Shown: positions 25,384-35,249 of the stretch, one piece after another
Numbering within the stretch: the stretch's first letter is position 1
Layout: each line of letters opens with the position of its first letter
From: JANQGG01 sp964642175
GTDB lineage: Bacteria > Bacteroidota > Chlorobiia > Chlorobiales > Chloroherpetonaceae
Direction of reading: 5' to 3'
Length of the DNA: 64,000 bases
NCBI GenBank assembly: GCA_964642175.1
Contig: CAZXOK010000001.1
Coordinates: 310,001-374,000, forward strand
The notes under the pieces: generated by a model
Database searches by the model: none
Told to the model about the DNA's origin: nothing
The model's input: the letters and a program-made list of their open reading frames with translations, nothing else
Translations under genes and position numbers: made by a program

Positions 25384-26796
25384 ATGACTAAATTTAAGAC
25401 TATGTCCTATCGGAAATATGATCATTCACTGCTTCGAACCATGTTAAAAGCTCTGGTTATAAGCGGGTTATTGGCAACAGGGATGATGATAACCCAACCT
25501 GGTTATGCTGAAGAATCAAAACCCAATGATATAGAGGAGCTTTCACGACAACGCCAGAAAAGCCAGCATATTTTAACCAAGTTGCAAACCCAGATCAAGG
25601 ATTACCAGTTAAAATTAGAGAAAACCTCAGCTACAGAGAAAAAATCCCTGTTGACCCTAAAAAATCTTAATAAGCAGCTTTTGCTTTATAAACAGGTAGT
25701 TAAAAACATTCAGGGACAGCAAAAACAGTTGAAACAGGAAATCAAGAGTAAAACAAGGCAGGTCAGACAAGCCGAACTGGAATTAAAAGCCCTGAAAAGC
25801 GACTTTACACGCTATGCTATAGCTATCTACAAATTTGGTGTTAAAAATGAACTGGAAATATTGTTTTCTTCTTCATCGATTAATCAGGCCATTATTCGCA
25901 AGGAGTACATCAAGCGGTTTTCAAATTTTGGCAAGGTAAAACTCAGGGAAATAGATCGAAAGAAGTTTGAGATCACCCAGATGACAAAAAAACTCAAAGC
26001 GAAGTTTGCTGAATCCAGCCAATTGCTGAAAGACAAAACCCGCCAACTGGCTGATCTTAAAAAAACCCAGCAGGAAAAAGAAGATCTGTTAGCGCAGATA
26101 AAAAAAGATAAAGAAGGGTTTAAAAAGCAATTGCAGGCAAGCCAACAAAAAACAAAATCCATACAGGATAAAATCCAAAAGCTGATCATGGCCGAAGAGC
26201 GTGCTATTAAAGCAGAAATTGCCAGAAAACGGCGCGAAGAAGCTAAAAGACTGCGTTTGATGGGTAACAAGAAGTCCTCAACCACCGAAAAGAAAACCCG
26301 TCGCTCTGATGTGGCCCTGGAATTGGAGCCTTCACAACCCATGCTGAAAAATGGCCCAAGCGATTTCGACTATACGCTCGTAGCATCTGAGTTTGATAAA
26401 AATATGGGGCGTCTGCCCTGGCCGGTTCATGGCGGGGTAATTGTAGAGCCTTTTGGTAAAAAGAAAGACAAGGATTTAAAGATTGTTACGTTTAATAACG
26501 GTGTGGATATCTCAGTACCAATAGGCAGCTCAGTTCATGCCGTGGCAGGTGGAAAAGTTACACAGATTGCCTACTTACCAACCTTCGGAAATATTGTCCT
26601 GATACGCCATACCAATTCTTATATAACGGTTTATGCCAACTTGTCCGATATTAGGGTTGCTACGGGGGATAATGTTCGTGCCGGCCAGGTAATAGGTCAG
26701 TCCGGTAAGGCTCCCGAGGGTGGTTCGATAGTCCATTTTGAAGTGTGGAAAGGACGCGACAAATGCAATCCCGAAGTGTGGCTTGCAAAGAAATAA
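25384..26796 (+). CDS. EnvC-like murein hydrolase activator (coiled coil plus degenerate LytM domain)
   Basis: The protein has a signal peptide (VISGLLATGMMITQPGYAE), a long charged coiled coil (about 45-290) and a C-terminal M23/LytM domain (about 345-470). The LytM zinc ligands are degraded: HxGxD reads NNGVD, YAHL reads YANL, and the final HxH keeps only one histidine (VHFEVW). This fits EnvC/NlpD-type activators, which bind and switch on N-acetylmuramoyl-L-alanine amidases during division. The start is uncertain: ATGs at 25384, 25402 and 25441 all precede the signal peptide. Any start before 25370 would place the leader terminator inside the gene. Confidence 0.87.
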   Translation: MTKFKTMSYRKYDHSLLRTMLKALVISGLLATGMMITQPGYAEESKPNDIEELSRQRQKSQHILTKLQTQIKDYQLKLEKTSATEKKSLLTLKNLNKQLLLYKQVVKNIQGQQKQLKQEIKSKTRQVRQAELELKALKSDFTRYAIAIYKFGVKNELEILFSSSSINQAIIRKEYIKRFSNFGKVKLREIDRKKFEITQMTKKLKAKFAESSQLLKDKTRQLADLKKTQQEKEDLLAQIKKDKEGFKKQLQASQQKTKSIQDKIQKLIMAEERAIKAEIARKRREEAKRLRLMGNKKSSTTEKKTRRSDVALELEPSQPMLKNGPSDFDYTLVASEFDKNMGRLPWPVHGGVIVEPFGKKKDKDLKIVTFNNGVDISVPIGSSVHAVAGGKVTQIAYLPTFGNIVLIRHTNSYITVYANLSDIRVATGDNVRAGQVIGQSGKAPEGGSIVHFEVWKGRDKCNPEVWLAKK

Positions 26797-26802
26797 GTAT
26801 TA

Positions 26803-27207
26803 ATGAAGTTTCCAGCCTGGCTCAATCAGCTTCCAGCTGTTTCGGTAGTGCTCTTCATATTTATAATGTCGGGCATTCCCGGGGACAAATTCCCTCAAGT
26901 AGATATTACTTTTGTATCGGTTGATAAGCTTGCCCATACTGTTTTATATGGAATTTTGGGTTACGCTACCGCTCATGCTTTGTACCATCAACGTGTTTTT
27001 CCTTACCTGCGGGTAAATTGGTTCCTATCCGGCATTCTGCTCTGCACGCTTTATGCAATTTCGGACGAAACACATCAATATTTTGTGCCTAATCGGATGC
27101 CTGATATTATGGATGTCAATGCCGATTTAATTGGTGTGGTTATGTCTCATATCTTGTTTAAACGATGGCCGACGCCAGGTTTGGGGATAAAATCAGGTGC
27201 CAAATAA
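26803..27207 (+). CDS. VanZ-like membrane protein
   Basis: This 134-residue integral membrane protein has four hydrophobic segments and the VanZ family pattern DKLAHTVLYGILGY, then ISDETHQYFVPNRMPDIMDVNADLIGVVMS. VanZ relatives have been tied to teicoplanin resistance and to envelope functions, but the activity is unknown. It starts six bases after the EnvC-like gene, so they form one unit. Its end overlaps the convergent upp gene by 15 bases. Confidence 0.85.
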   Translation: MKFPAWLNQLPAVSVVLFIFIMSGIPGDKFPQVDITFVSVDKLAHTVLYGILGYATAHALYHQRVFPYLRVNWFLSGILLCTLYAISDETHQYFVPNRMPDIMDVNADLIGVVMSHILFKRWPTPGLGIKSGAK

Positions 27208-27813
27208 ACGATCACCGGCATCACCCAGTCCGGGTAATATGTACTTGGTTTGGTTTAACTGCCGGTCTATGGTGCCGGTATAGATAGCAATATCGGCATG
27301 CTGTGTATTCATCAGTGCTATACCTTCAGGTGCAGAAACAACAGAAACCAGGGTTAAATGTTTGGCGCCTTTTTCTTTCAGGCAATTAGCTACAAATGCG
27401 GCACTGCCTCCCGTGGCCAGCATTGGATCCAGTATGATGCAATTAGCCTGTTCGAGTTGGGAAGGGATGTTTGAGTAATAGAAATTTGGCTGGTGGGTCT
27501 GTTCATCTCTGAAAACTCCTATATGGGAAACCGTGGCATCGGGCAGGTATTTTAAGAAGCCTTCCAGCAATCCTAGCCCGGCCCGGAGAACCGGAACCAA
27601 CACATACCTTTCTTTAAGACGGTACCCGGTTGTGGATTCAAGTGGGGTTTCAATGTTGAAAGAGTCTAAAGGGGAAGCTTTTAAGAGCTCAATAGCCATA
27701 ATTTCCGAGATCCGGTTCATATGAATACGAAATAGATGGTTGGGTGTGGTTTTATCCCGGAGTATGGTCAGGTCGGTTTTGAGTATAGCGTGATCTACTA
27801 CATGACATTGCAT
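27193..27813 (-). CDS. upp: Uracil phosphoribosyltransferase
   Basis: Upp salvages uracil to UMP using phosphoribosyl pyrophosphate. The 206-residue protein has RAGLGLLEGFLKYLPDATVSHIG. The PRPP-binding loop lies around LDPMLATGGSA, and the uracil-specific tail is GLGDAGDRLFGT. It is a single gene that converges on the VanZ-like gene and diverges from the Yip1-like gene. Confidence 0.96.
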   Translation of the reverse strand: MQCHVVDHAILKTDLTILRDKTTPNHLFRIHMNRISEIMAIELLKASPLDSFNIETPLESTTGYRLKERYVLVPVLRAGLGLLEGFLKYLPDATVSHIGVFRDEQTHQPNFYYSNIPSQLEQANCIILDPMLATGGSAAFVANCLKEKGAKHLTLVSVVSAPEGIALMNTQHADIAIYTGTIDRQLNQTKYILPGLGDAGDRLFGT

Positions 27814-27881
27814 GGCAATAGAAGTTTAGGTTAGATTTACTAAAAATACATTAAAAACTTTACATTCTCAGGAAGATATAG

Positions 27882-28433
27882 ATGCTCATTTTACATGCAT
27901 TGCTCAGAGCCTTCAGAGTATGTGTATTCCCAAGCAAAGAGTGGCAGGCCATACATGAACAGAAGGTTGAAGGTGTGCAGGATGTTTTTCAGAATTCCAC
28001 CTTTCCTTTGCTCTTTATTGCTGTTTTTCTGTTGATTCTGGTGTTGGGTGTTTCCAAGCAAAGTGTCGGAATGGGAATTGCTGCATTTAGCCTGCTTACT
28101 TTCAGCCATACCATTTCGGTTGGGATACTGACTAAGGTTTTATCGCTAAAACCGGATTCTCCGCAAAAAAACCACCTTCTTGAGCTGCTGACCTTTAGTG
28201 CCGTGCCGTTATGGTTTGGACTAATGATGGTGCCTTTTCAATCTCTCTTAACTTTTGTTTTTATTGCAACATACGGACTTTGTCTTTGGATAGGGCAAAG
28301 CGGATTTTCGTTGCTTTTTTCCGAAAAGCAACAGTTAAAACAAAAGTTTCTGGCTATAATGGCTATCACGTTGCTTGCAACGTATGGTCTGTGTTATTTA
28401 TTATTAAAAGCCTTTTGGCGGGTGTTGTATTAG
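27882..28433 (+). CDS. Yip1-like integral membrane protein
   Basis: This 183-residue protein has about five hydrophobic helices. It begins with the FPSKEWQAI motif seen at the N-terminus of bacterial Yip1-domain proteins in Bacteroidota, then ends with two closely spaced helices. The function is unknown. It precedes the HtrA gene by 18 bases, so the two are probably co-transcribed and may share a role in envelope homeostasis; that is inference. Confidence 0.65.
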   Translation: MLILHALLRAFRVCVFPSKEWQAIHEQKVEGVQDVFQNSTFPLLFIAVFLLILVLGVSKQSVGMGIAAFSLLTFSHTISVGILTKVLSLKPDSPQKNHLLELLTFSAVPLWFGLMMVPFQSLLTFVFIATYGLCLWIGQSGFSLLFSEKQQLKQKFLAIMAITLLATYGLCYLLLKAFWRVLY

Positions 28434-28451
28434 AACATTCAACGTTTATTC

Positions 28452-29642
28452 ATGATGAACATTATTAAAAGTGCGGCCATAATTTTATTGACACTGTTCT
28501 TGAGTGCATGCAACTCTCAGAGCCAGAACAATACTAAGAGTGAATCTGGAAAAACAGATCAAAAAGACTCGAATGCATTGTATGCACAACAATCTCCGGT
28601 GCCTAAAGAGTCTTTGTATCATTCAAGACGAAATGCCATTACAAAGGCTGTAGAATTAGCCAGTCCGGCAGTGGTAGGTATAAATGTAACGGAGATCCGG
28701 GAATATAAATATCGGGATCCACTTGGCTGGTTCTGGAGAAATGATCCATTCTTTGAGCAATTTATGAGACCCAGAAACCGGGTTTTGCGCCAGGAAGTTA
28801 AAGGACTCGGATCGGGGTTTATAATATCTGATGATGGGTATATCCTCACAAACTCCCATGTGGCAGGTCATGCCACTAAAATTTTAGTGACCATGACCGA
28901 TGGCCGGCGTTTTGATGCCAAACTGGTTGGCACAGATGATCTTACCGATATTGCTTTACTTAAAATTGAGGAAAGCGGTTTGCCGCATCTTGATTTTGGT
29001 AATTCGGATGAAATTATTGTTGGGGAATGGGCTATTGCGATTGGCAACCCTTTCGGGTTATTTGATATTAATGAAAAACCTTCCGTAACGGTTGGCGTGA
29101 TCAGCTCTCTGGGTTTGAACTTCCCCGATGTCGATAATCGCTCTTACCGCGATATGATCCAGACCGACGCTTCAATCAATAGCGGTAACAGCGGTGGACC
29201 GCTTTTAAATGCTTTTGCCGAAGTAATTGGTATGAACACCTTTATTTACACCGGCGGCGGAAAAGGCTCCATTGGTATTGGGTTTGCCATCCCGATAAAC
29301 CGGGTAAAAGTAATCGTTGAAGAGTTGAAAACAACCGGCAAGATAGACAGGACCTTTAAAACCGGCATTACGGTTCAAACCCTCAATAAACGCCTTGCAG
29401 CAATTTTCGGACTCAATAACACCAGTGGGGTGGTGGTAGCTGAAATGCAACCGGGTTCGGCTGGTGAGAAAGCAGGTTTGAGGGTAGGTGATGTAATTGT
29501 TCAGGCAAATGGTGATGAGATAAAAAACGATCAGGATCTGACATTTGCTATTCGGGAGCTCAAAGCCGGTGACTTGTTAAAACTCACGATCATTCGCGAA
29601 AAAATGAAACGACAGATCAGGGTTAGACTGGAAAAAGATTAA
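28452..29642 (+). CDS. HtrA/DegP-family serine protease, lipoprotein with one PDZ domain
   Basis: This envelope quality-control protease of 396 residues starts with a type II signal peptide (lipobox FLSAC). The catalytic triad is complete: His136 in NSHVAGHA, Asp166 in LTDIALLKI and Ser247 in SGNSGGPL. A single PDZ domain follows at about 300-390 (GVVVAEMQPGSAGEKAGLRVGDVI). A DegP with two PDZ domains would be longer; this layout is DegS-like, but with a lipid anchor instead of a membrane helix. Its stop lies two bases from the end of the convergent kinase gene. Confidence 0.94.
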   Translation: MMNIIKSAAIILLTLFLSACNSQSQNNTKSESGKTDQKDSNALYAQQSPVPKESLYHSRRNAITKAVELASPAVVGINVTEIREYKYRDPLGWFWRNDPFFEQFMRPRNRVLRQEVKGLGSGFIISDDGYILTNSHVAGHATKILVTMTDGRRFDAKLVGTDDLTDIALLKIEESGLPHLDFGNSDEIIVGEWAIAIGNPFGLFDINEKPSVTVGVISSLGLNFPDVDNRSYRDMIQTDASINSGNSGGPLLNAFAEVIGMNTFIYTGGGKGSIGIGFAIPINRVKVIVEELKTTGKIDRTFKTGITVQTLNKRLAAIFGLNNTSGVVVAEMQPGSAGEKAGLRVGDVIVQANGDEIKNDQDLTFAIRELKAGDLLKLTIIREKMKRQIRVRLEKD

Positions 29643-29644
29643 AA

Positions 29645-32600
29645 TCAACCCGATGAGTTGGATTTTTCTTCAACCTGCATAGGCAACATAAAATGAACCG
29701 TTGTCCACTCGCCTACGCTACTTTCGGCCCATATCTTGCCATTGTGCAGCTTGATGATCTGCTTGGTTATAGATAGTCCCAGTCCGGTACCCCGCGAGCC
29801 ATGTTTGGTTTGTGCTTGTTGATAAGCATCAAAAATGAGTTCAATTTCCGATTCTGGAATCCCTTCTCCATAATCTTTAATGCTTACAAGTGCATATGGT
29901 TTTTCATCACGGGTTTCCTGTTGCAGTTGAATGACAATAAGGGCATCGTTTGCAGAAAATTTTATAGCATTGCTGATGATATTGCTGATAGCTCGGGCCA
30001 TTTTATCAAAATCAAACTCCAATGAATAATCCTCTTGCCCGATGATGCGTTTGATTGAAATATTTTTCTTATGAAGCGATAATTGCAGCTGATCCAATAC
30101 CAGGTCTATACATAAGATAAGGTTGTGGGGCTGGCGGTGAAGTTCAACAAGATTGGATTCATATTTTGAAAAATCCAGAATTTCCTGAACCAACTGATTG
30201 ATATTACTGGTCGATTGGTGAATCCGGTTCATGATATCTTCATAGTACTCGGTATCCATTGAGGCAGGGCTCACAGATTTTAACATATCACTGTAGCCAT
30301 AGATGGCAGAGAGAGGAACTTTCATATCATGAACGATCATGGCCATGAAATTATTTCGAATGGTTTCTATTTCATGCTTTTGTTTTTCAATTTCTCTTTC
30401 TTTGCGTAAATCCACCAGAATGCTGAATGTACCCTCCAAAGAAAGCATACCTGTTGACTGGACAAAGTATTGGCCATTGGTTATAACCTGAAAAGGAATT
30501 AAAGTGCCATCTTTTGCAAGTAAATCTATTTCATAATCTTTATTGCTGCTTTCTTCCGAAGGAGTGCCGGTATTTTGCTCCAGAGCTTTCGTATAGAATT
30601 CACGCGCCAGTGCTAATGATTTTTCATCGATTAAGCTAAAAAATGACTGTTTAAGAAGTTCTTCATCAGTGTAGCCCAATACTTTTTTCATGAAAATATT
30701 GGCATACTCGATGGTGCTGTCCTGATCGGTGATGATCATGCCATACTCCACATTTTCAGCGGCATTACGGAACTTTGCATCCCAACGTGCCAGGTTTTCG
30801 GTCAGGAGCATGTTCTCCAGACTACCTGCAAGACTATTGACAAGTAATTCAATCAGCCTGATTTCATCCAAAACATCAGCTTTAGTTTTAGACACATTTT
30901 CTATAAGCGCGCCTAAGGTTAAAAATCCGAACAGTTCATTTTTATGATTCTGGATCGGAATGAGCAGTGAGCATGAATTGGGCTGATCAACACTTGTAAG
31001 ACAGAACTTTTCAAACAATTCTGAATCCTCATCCTTATTGGAGGTATAAGTATTGACTTCTCCAAGAGGTTTTAAATGGCAGCCCTCAAAAATCAACGTA
31101 TTTTGATCGGCATTTTTTTGTAGTTGTGCTAAAAGATCTGAATGGTTAAAGCAATACGATTGGCTGATCTTATGCTTTGGATCAAGGGCAGCTTCAATAA
31201 AAGGTCTGTTTAATCTATCCAGCCCATTCGGCAGATCCGGTCTGAGTTCAACCTTGCCTTCAGACAACCGGGGGTTTTTAGCTTGTAAGTAGTCGGTAAC
31301 GCGAAATTCAGGATCCACAAGCACAGCACTAACAAAGGAAAAATCGGAGTTGGCCACACTTTGCTGGCAAACCGATTCGATTTTCTGATTGCGCGAAACT
31401 GGTTCCGATAACTTGACATTCAGTTCAAGCAGCGATTCGATAAACTGGTTCTTTTTGAGCAGCTTCTCTGACTCGGTTTGCAGGTTTTCGGTCAGGATAA
31501 AATTGGTCAGATCGGCTGTGATGGTTCTGACAAACAGGTCAATTATCACAAAGCGCTTCAAAACAGTATCGTAATCCAGGTCATCGTCGAAGTTCCCCAA
31601 AAGCAGCAGGCCTTTAAGCGTATTTTCATTTGAGAAATCCGAAGTAATTGGCGTGGCGATTACAAACATATCCTGTTGGGGCGAGTGTTTGAATTCCAGA
31701 AACCGTTCCAGGTTTTCGTAACCGTTTGGCAAATGATTGTTTTCTGAATGTTCCAGTTCAACAACAGTCTTACTTTCGGAACCAAACACGCTAAGCGGAC
31801 TGGTTTTCATTTGCGACTCCAGATGGCGCAGGTCGGCACAAAAAATATTGATCGGTGCAAGCTTGAACGATTCGGTATTAAAAAGCGTATTGTAAGCTTC
31901 AATATTGATGCGTTTGCCTGGTTTGTATTCATCAATCAGGCAGGTTTTAAATGCCTTGGGCAACGAACTGCTGATATAATGTTTAACATATTTAACTTCG
32001 CCAGAAGGATCGCACAAACAGGCAACGGCTGTATCTATTCCGGTTGTGGAAAGGGCTTTTGAGAGCAGCTGCAGTTTTGTTTCCAGATTATCGGTTTCGG
32101 CAATTTTGGAGCCAATTTCAAACAAGGATGAAACGGTTTTATTGAGGCGTTGGTTCTCGAGCAGTTCCAGTTTGCGTTGTTCTTCAATCAGGTACAGCTG
32201 ATAGTCGCGCGAGATCTGTTCGGCAAAATGGACAATTATAAAAAGCCTGTCCATCAGTTCAGACAACTCATATACCCCACCGCCAAGCAACAGGCCACCT
32301 AAACTGATAAGACCGGTAAGTTTGTGTTGTTCGCCATAGAACGGAATCACAAGGCCCACTTTTTCACCACCATTCAAATATTCGTTCAGGTTATTTAAGC
32401 TTACAGTGGTTGCCTGGGATGTTTCACCGGTAAAGGCTTTAATACGCCGGGATTCAAATGCTAACGGCTGATTATTCAGTACCTGCTTTAACTGATCAGT
32501 TTTAAATGCAAAGCAGGGATAGGCTTTAAATGGCGGTGAAAATGCCTTTGTTATTATCTTTCTTGAAAAGGTATGGCCTACTTTAAACCGACGTTCAATA

Positions 32601-34150
32601 CTTGGGCGAACTGCCAGAAACTCGGATTGAGCATGAAATGCATAAGCCGAGTGTGAAATTGTCAGATGGTCATCTAAAGTACAAATTGCGGCATATGATA
32701 AACCAAAGAATTCAACCACGGAATGAACCACATGATGCAACTTATCGTCGATGGGGGCTTCAGAGTGTATTTTTGAACTTGTAGCTACCAGTGTGGAAAG
32801 GATTTCACGAGCCGAAGCCGCTTTACGCGATTCTTTTTCTTTATCGCTCTCAAGCTTGAGAAGCCAGAGGTAATCAGAGACTTTACCGGCCAGAAATCCT
32901 ATTTTCTTGATCACCGCCAGTAACTTTGCCTTCGAAAACTCACCGATGGGTGTTCCAAGGTTAATATATCCCAAAAGCTCTTTGTTGTATTTGAACGGTA
33001 CGAACAGGCCAATGTTTTCATTATTTTGAAAATCTTCCACATTGGACTCAGCCAGATCGCTTTCGTTGAATTCTTTGGGTGGCGACATCCCTGACTCCAG
33101 GGCATAGACCAGGAGTGAGAGTTGTTCAGCAGTAAAGCAGTATCCGGCATCTAGCTTAAAGCCCTGGGTCATGAATATGGCCTCGGAAATATATTTATCG
33201 ATCCGGCCATCGTGCGAGTATGAAAAAGGCCGCGAAGGATCATCCCCTTTCATGTCTTTATGTTGATGATTGGAAAACGTATAAATGTGATCGTTGCTGT
33301 CATAAAAAGCAACGGTACACGATTTTAGGTGAGCCAGCTTGGTGATCTCTTTACTGAGATTATCGGCTATGGATTCCGCATTGGATTCGGCCAGAATTCG
33401 TTCAGTAACTTCTGCTAAATTTGAAAAATCAGACGGGGCGTTATTATCGGAGGAGCTTAAATTATACAGATCAGCAAAAATCTGTTTTTCTAATGCCTCT
33501 GTCAGGAATTCTGTTAGAGCAGCAAGTTTCTCGGCATGTTCAGGTTTTTTATCAAAATCAATGGCAATATAACCCAGGATCAGGCGATCCGGATCATACA
33601 GCGGTGTAAAGAGTACATGCTGAAGTGGAAACTGGTATTGTAAAAATTCACTTTTGCTCAACGATTTTTTATGTGAAACGTTTTCAGAGAATGGTGGTGT
33701 ATGCTGCAATGTATTCTCTGAAACAAGGAAACTAAATGAAGTTTGAAATTCCGGGTTAAAAATTGTGGAAAAAAAGTCGGGATTTAACAAACAGCCATCA
33801 GAAAAATGTTCTTCCAGCAATGCCGTTAGTTCATCTTTCAGCTCATCTTTTACCACATGATAATAACTGTTGGTGATGTTCAGATTGCCATCGAACAATA
33901 CTAAAAATGAGGAGCGGCTTTCAGCTACTTCACATATGTAACGACAGGCATAGGAAAGTTTAGTTTCTAAGGAGGATAATTTTTCTATAGCTGAGAAGAA
34001 AGAGATCAACTCCGAGGATTTTAAGGGAAACTGATTGGATATTTCCATGGATTCTTCCATGGCCAAATCCTTTAAAAATTGTTGGCGAACTGCCGACTCA
34101 GCGCTGTCGTTTTGGTTTTCTTTTTTTGATTTTGGAAGACCTTTACCCAT
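29645..34150 (-). CDS. Giant cytoplasmic hybrid-sensor histidine kinase with five GAF-like repeats and a PAS domain
   Basis: The 1501-residue protein has no membrane helix or signal peptide. Five diverged GAF-like repeats of about 200 residues occupy about 50-230, 243-440, 455-665, 675-895 and 905-1115. They share an aromatic-Cys-Phe signature (GYCFTAEQL, YPCFAFKTDQL, SYCFNHSDLL) and a closing strand such as LFGFLTLGALI. A PAS domain follows at about 1125-1245 (GMIITDQDSTIEYANIFMKKVLGYT). HisKA has His1274 in MIVHDMKVPLS, and the HATPase has SNIISNAIKFS, DYGEGIPES and GSRGTGLGLSITKQI. There is no receiver domain. The partner regulator and signals are unknown. No response regulator gene is adjacent. 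Confidence 0.92.
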   Translation of the reverse strand: MGKGLPKSKKENQNDSAESAVRQQFLKDLAMEESMEISNQFPLKSSELISFFSAIEKLSSLETKLSYACRYICEVAESRSSFLVLFDGNLNITNSYYHVVKDELKDELTALLEEHFSDGCLLNPDFFSTIFNPEFQTSFSFLVSENTLQHTPPFSENVSHKKSLSKSEFLQYQFPLQHVLFTPLYDPDRLILGYIAIDFDKKPEHAEKLAALTEFLTEALEKQIFADLYNLSSSDNNAPSDFSNLAEVTERILAESNAESIADNLSKEITKLAHLKSCTVAFYDSNDHIYTFSNHQHKDMKGDDPSRPFSYSHDGRIDKYISEAIFMTQGFKLDAGYCFTAEQLSLLVYALESGMSPPKEFNESDLAESNVEDFQNNENIGLFVPFKYNKELLGYINLGTPIGEFSKAKLLAVIKKIGFLAGKVSDYLWLLKLESDKEKESRKAASAREILSTLVATSSKIHSEAPIDDKLHHVVHSVVEFFGLSYAAICTLDDHLTISHSAYAFHAQSEFLAVRPSIERRFKVGHTFSRKIITKAFSPPFKAYPCFAFKTDQLKQVLNNQPLAFESRRIKAFTGETSQATTVSLNNLNEYLNGGEKVGLVIPFYGEQHKLTGLISLGGLLLGGGVYELSELMDRLFIIVHFAEQISRDYQLYLIEEQRKLELLENQRLNKTVSSLFEIGSKIAETDNLETKLQLLSKALSTTGIDTAVACLCDPSGEVKYVKHYISSSLPKAFKTCLIDEYKPGKRINIEAYNTLFNTESFKLAPINIFCADLRHLESQMKTSPLSVFGSESKTVVELEHSENNHLPNGYENLERFLEFKHSPQQDMFVIATPITSDFSNENTLKGLLLLGNFDDDLDYDTVLKRFVIIDLFVRTITADLTNFILTENLQTESEKLLKKNQFIESLLELNVKLSEPVSRNQKIESVCQQSVANSDFSFVSAVLVDPEFRVTDYLQAKNPRLSEGKVELRPDLPNGLDRLNRPFIEAALDPKHKISQSYCFNHSDLLAQLQKNADQNTLIFEGCHLKPLGEVNTYTSNKDEDSELFEKFCLTSVDQPNSCSLLIPIQNHKNELFGFLTLGALIENVSKTKADVLDEIRLIELLVNSLAGSLENMLLTENLARWDAKFRNAAENVEYGMIITDQDSTIEYANIFMKKVLGYTDEELLKQSFFSLIDEKSLALAREFYTKALEQNTGTPSEESSNKDYEIDLLAKDGTLIPFQVITNGQYFVQSTGMLSLEGTFSILVDLRKEREIEKQKHEIETIRNNFMAMIVHDMKVPLSAIYGYSDMLKSVSPASMDTEYYEDIMNRIHQSTSNINQLVQEILDFSKYESNLVELHRQPHNLILCIDLVLDQLQLSLHKKNISIKRIIGQEDYSLEFDFDKMARAISNIISNAIKFSANDALIVIQLQQETRDEKPYALVSIKDYGEGIPESEIELIFDAYQQAQTKHGSRGTGLGLSITKQIIKLHNGKIWAESSVGEWTTVHFMLPMQVEEKSNSSG

Positions 34151-35249
34151 AGAGAAAAGTACTTAAGCAATAAAGTGGTAATTAATACAAAGATAGATTT
34201 AAGATGATACCAGTTTTTCTAATAATAGCATATTTCTGAATCAAACCTTATGGTGATTTTTGCGATGATGATATAGGGTACTCAACTGGTCTGGATACAG
34301 CTATAAATAACATGATCCAAAATCCTTTTATCTTTTGAAGCCATACAGTAACGTAATACTAAAGTAAAGATAATACTATCTGCTTTTTGAATAACACATT
34401 TATCTAATACTTATTGAACTGCAGCAGATATCCTGTAACTCTGCTTATCAGTAAAGTTAATGAGAAAACAGAAAAAGTTACAAAACTTCAAACAATGCCT
34501 TTAAGCATAATTAGAAGTTATATAAAGGTCTCTATAGCAAAGCTTTTCGCAGTAACACCCCCTAACCTTTAAAAACATATAGGCCCGAATTGCCAGGCCT
34601 TGAGTGAGATAGTGGGTTTTAGACATTAGGGCGCATGAGGTGTTGATGTGTCTCTGGGTGACGGGAGATAATTTCTAAGTTAAACCAAAATAAAACACAA
34701 CTGACCATATCTAAAAGGTTATGAATGTTCAACCGGGATCAGAAAAGTATAACGATCTTACAAGTAGCTGTAAATTAATTTCAAGAATTTAAGCGCTTGT
34801 TTTTCCTTTTTAGTTTTGGATTAATATATTCTGGGCGTTAATTGCGATTAATAGGCAATAACTCCACAGGCAGGCAAGAGACTTAAGTTTGAAATTCTGT
34901 TACAGAATATGTATTTTTAGGGCCTTTTGTGTTGAGAAAATCGCTGATTGATTTTTTAACATTACATTAGAACAGGTTTATAGCAGGCCATTTCTAACTA
35001 AAACAAACTTAATTGTTTAAGTTTGAAAGCAAACCAAAATCAGCACTTCTCATAGCTGGTGTATTGACTGGTATACTGATGACCTGTTGAATGGTACAAT
35101 GTGATTTTTCCATCTGAGAAGCGGATTTATCATTACCATATACTTTTTTGATTGTATCAACATCAAGAACATTTTTCCAAAAAGCAGGCCACAGGCTTTT
35201 GGTTTTTTCGATATAACTTTGACAAGCCGTTACTTAAAGAAGCGTAATT
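34151..35249. other. 1.1 kb gene-free region upstream of the Rnf operon
   Basis: No reading frame of credible length or codon pattern lies here on either strand. It must contain the promoters of the kinase gene and of rnfC. Two palindromes stand out: TTAAT-TGCG-ATTAA at 34838-34851 and ATTCTGT-T-ACAGAAT at 34894-34908. The second has the shape of a dimeric-repressor site. A short repeat AGGCC/GGCCT lies near 34581. I see no match to RNase P RNA, tmRNA or SRP RNA, but a non-coding RNA cannot be excluded. Confidence 0.6.
34894..34908. promoter_or_regulatory. Perfect 7-1-7 palindrome upstream of rnfC
   Basis: ATTCTGT-T-ACAGAAT is a perfect inverted repeat in otherwise featureless AT-rich DNA about 340 bases before rnfC. 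The shape suits a transcription-factor site. The regulator is unknown. Confidence 0.35.
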
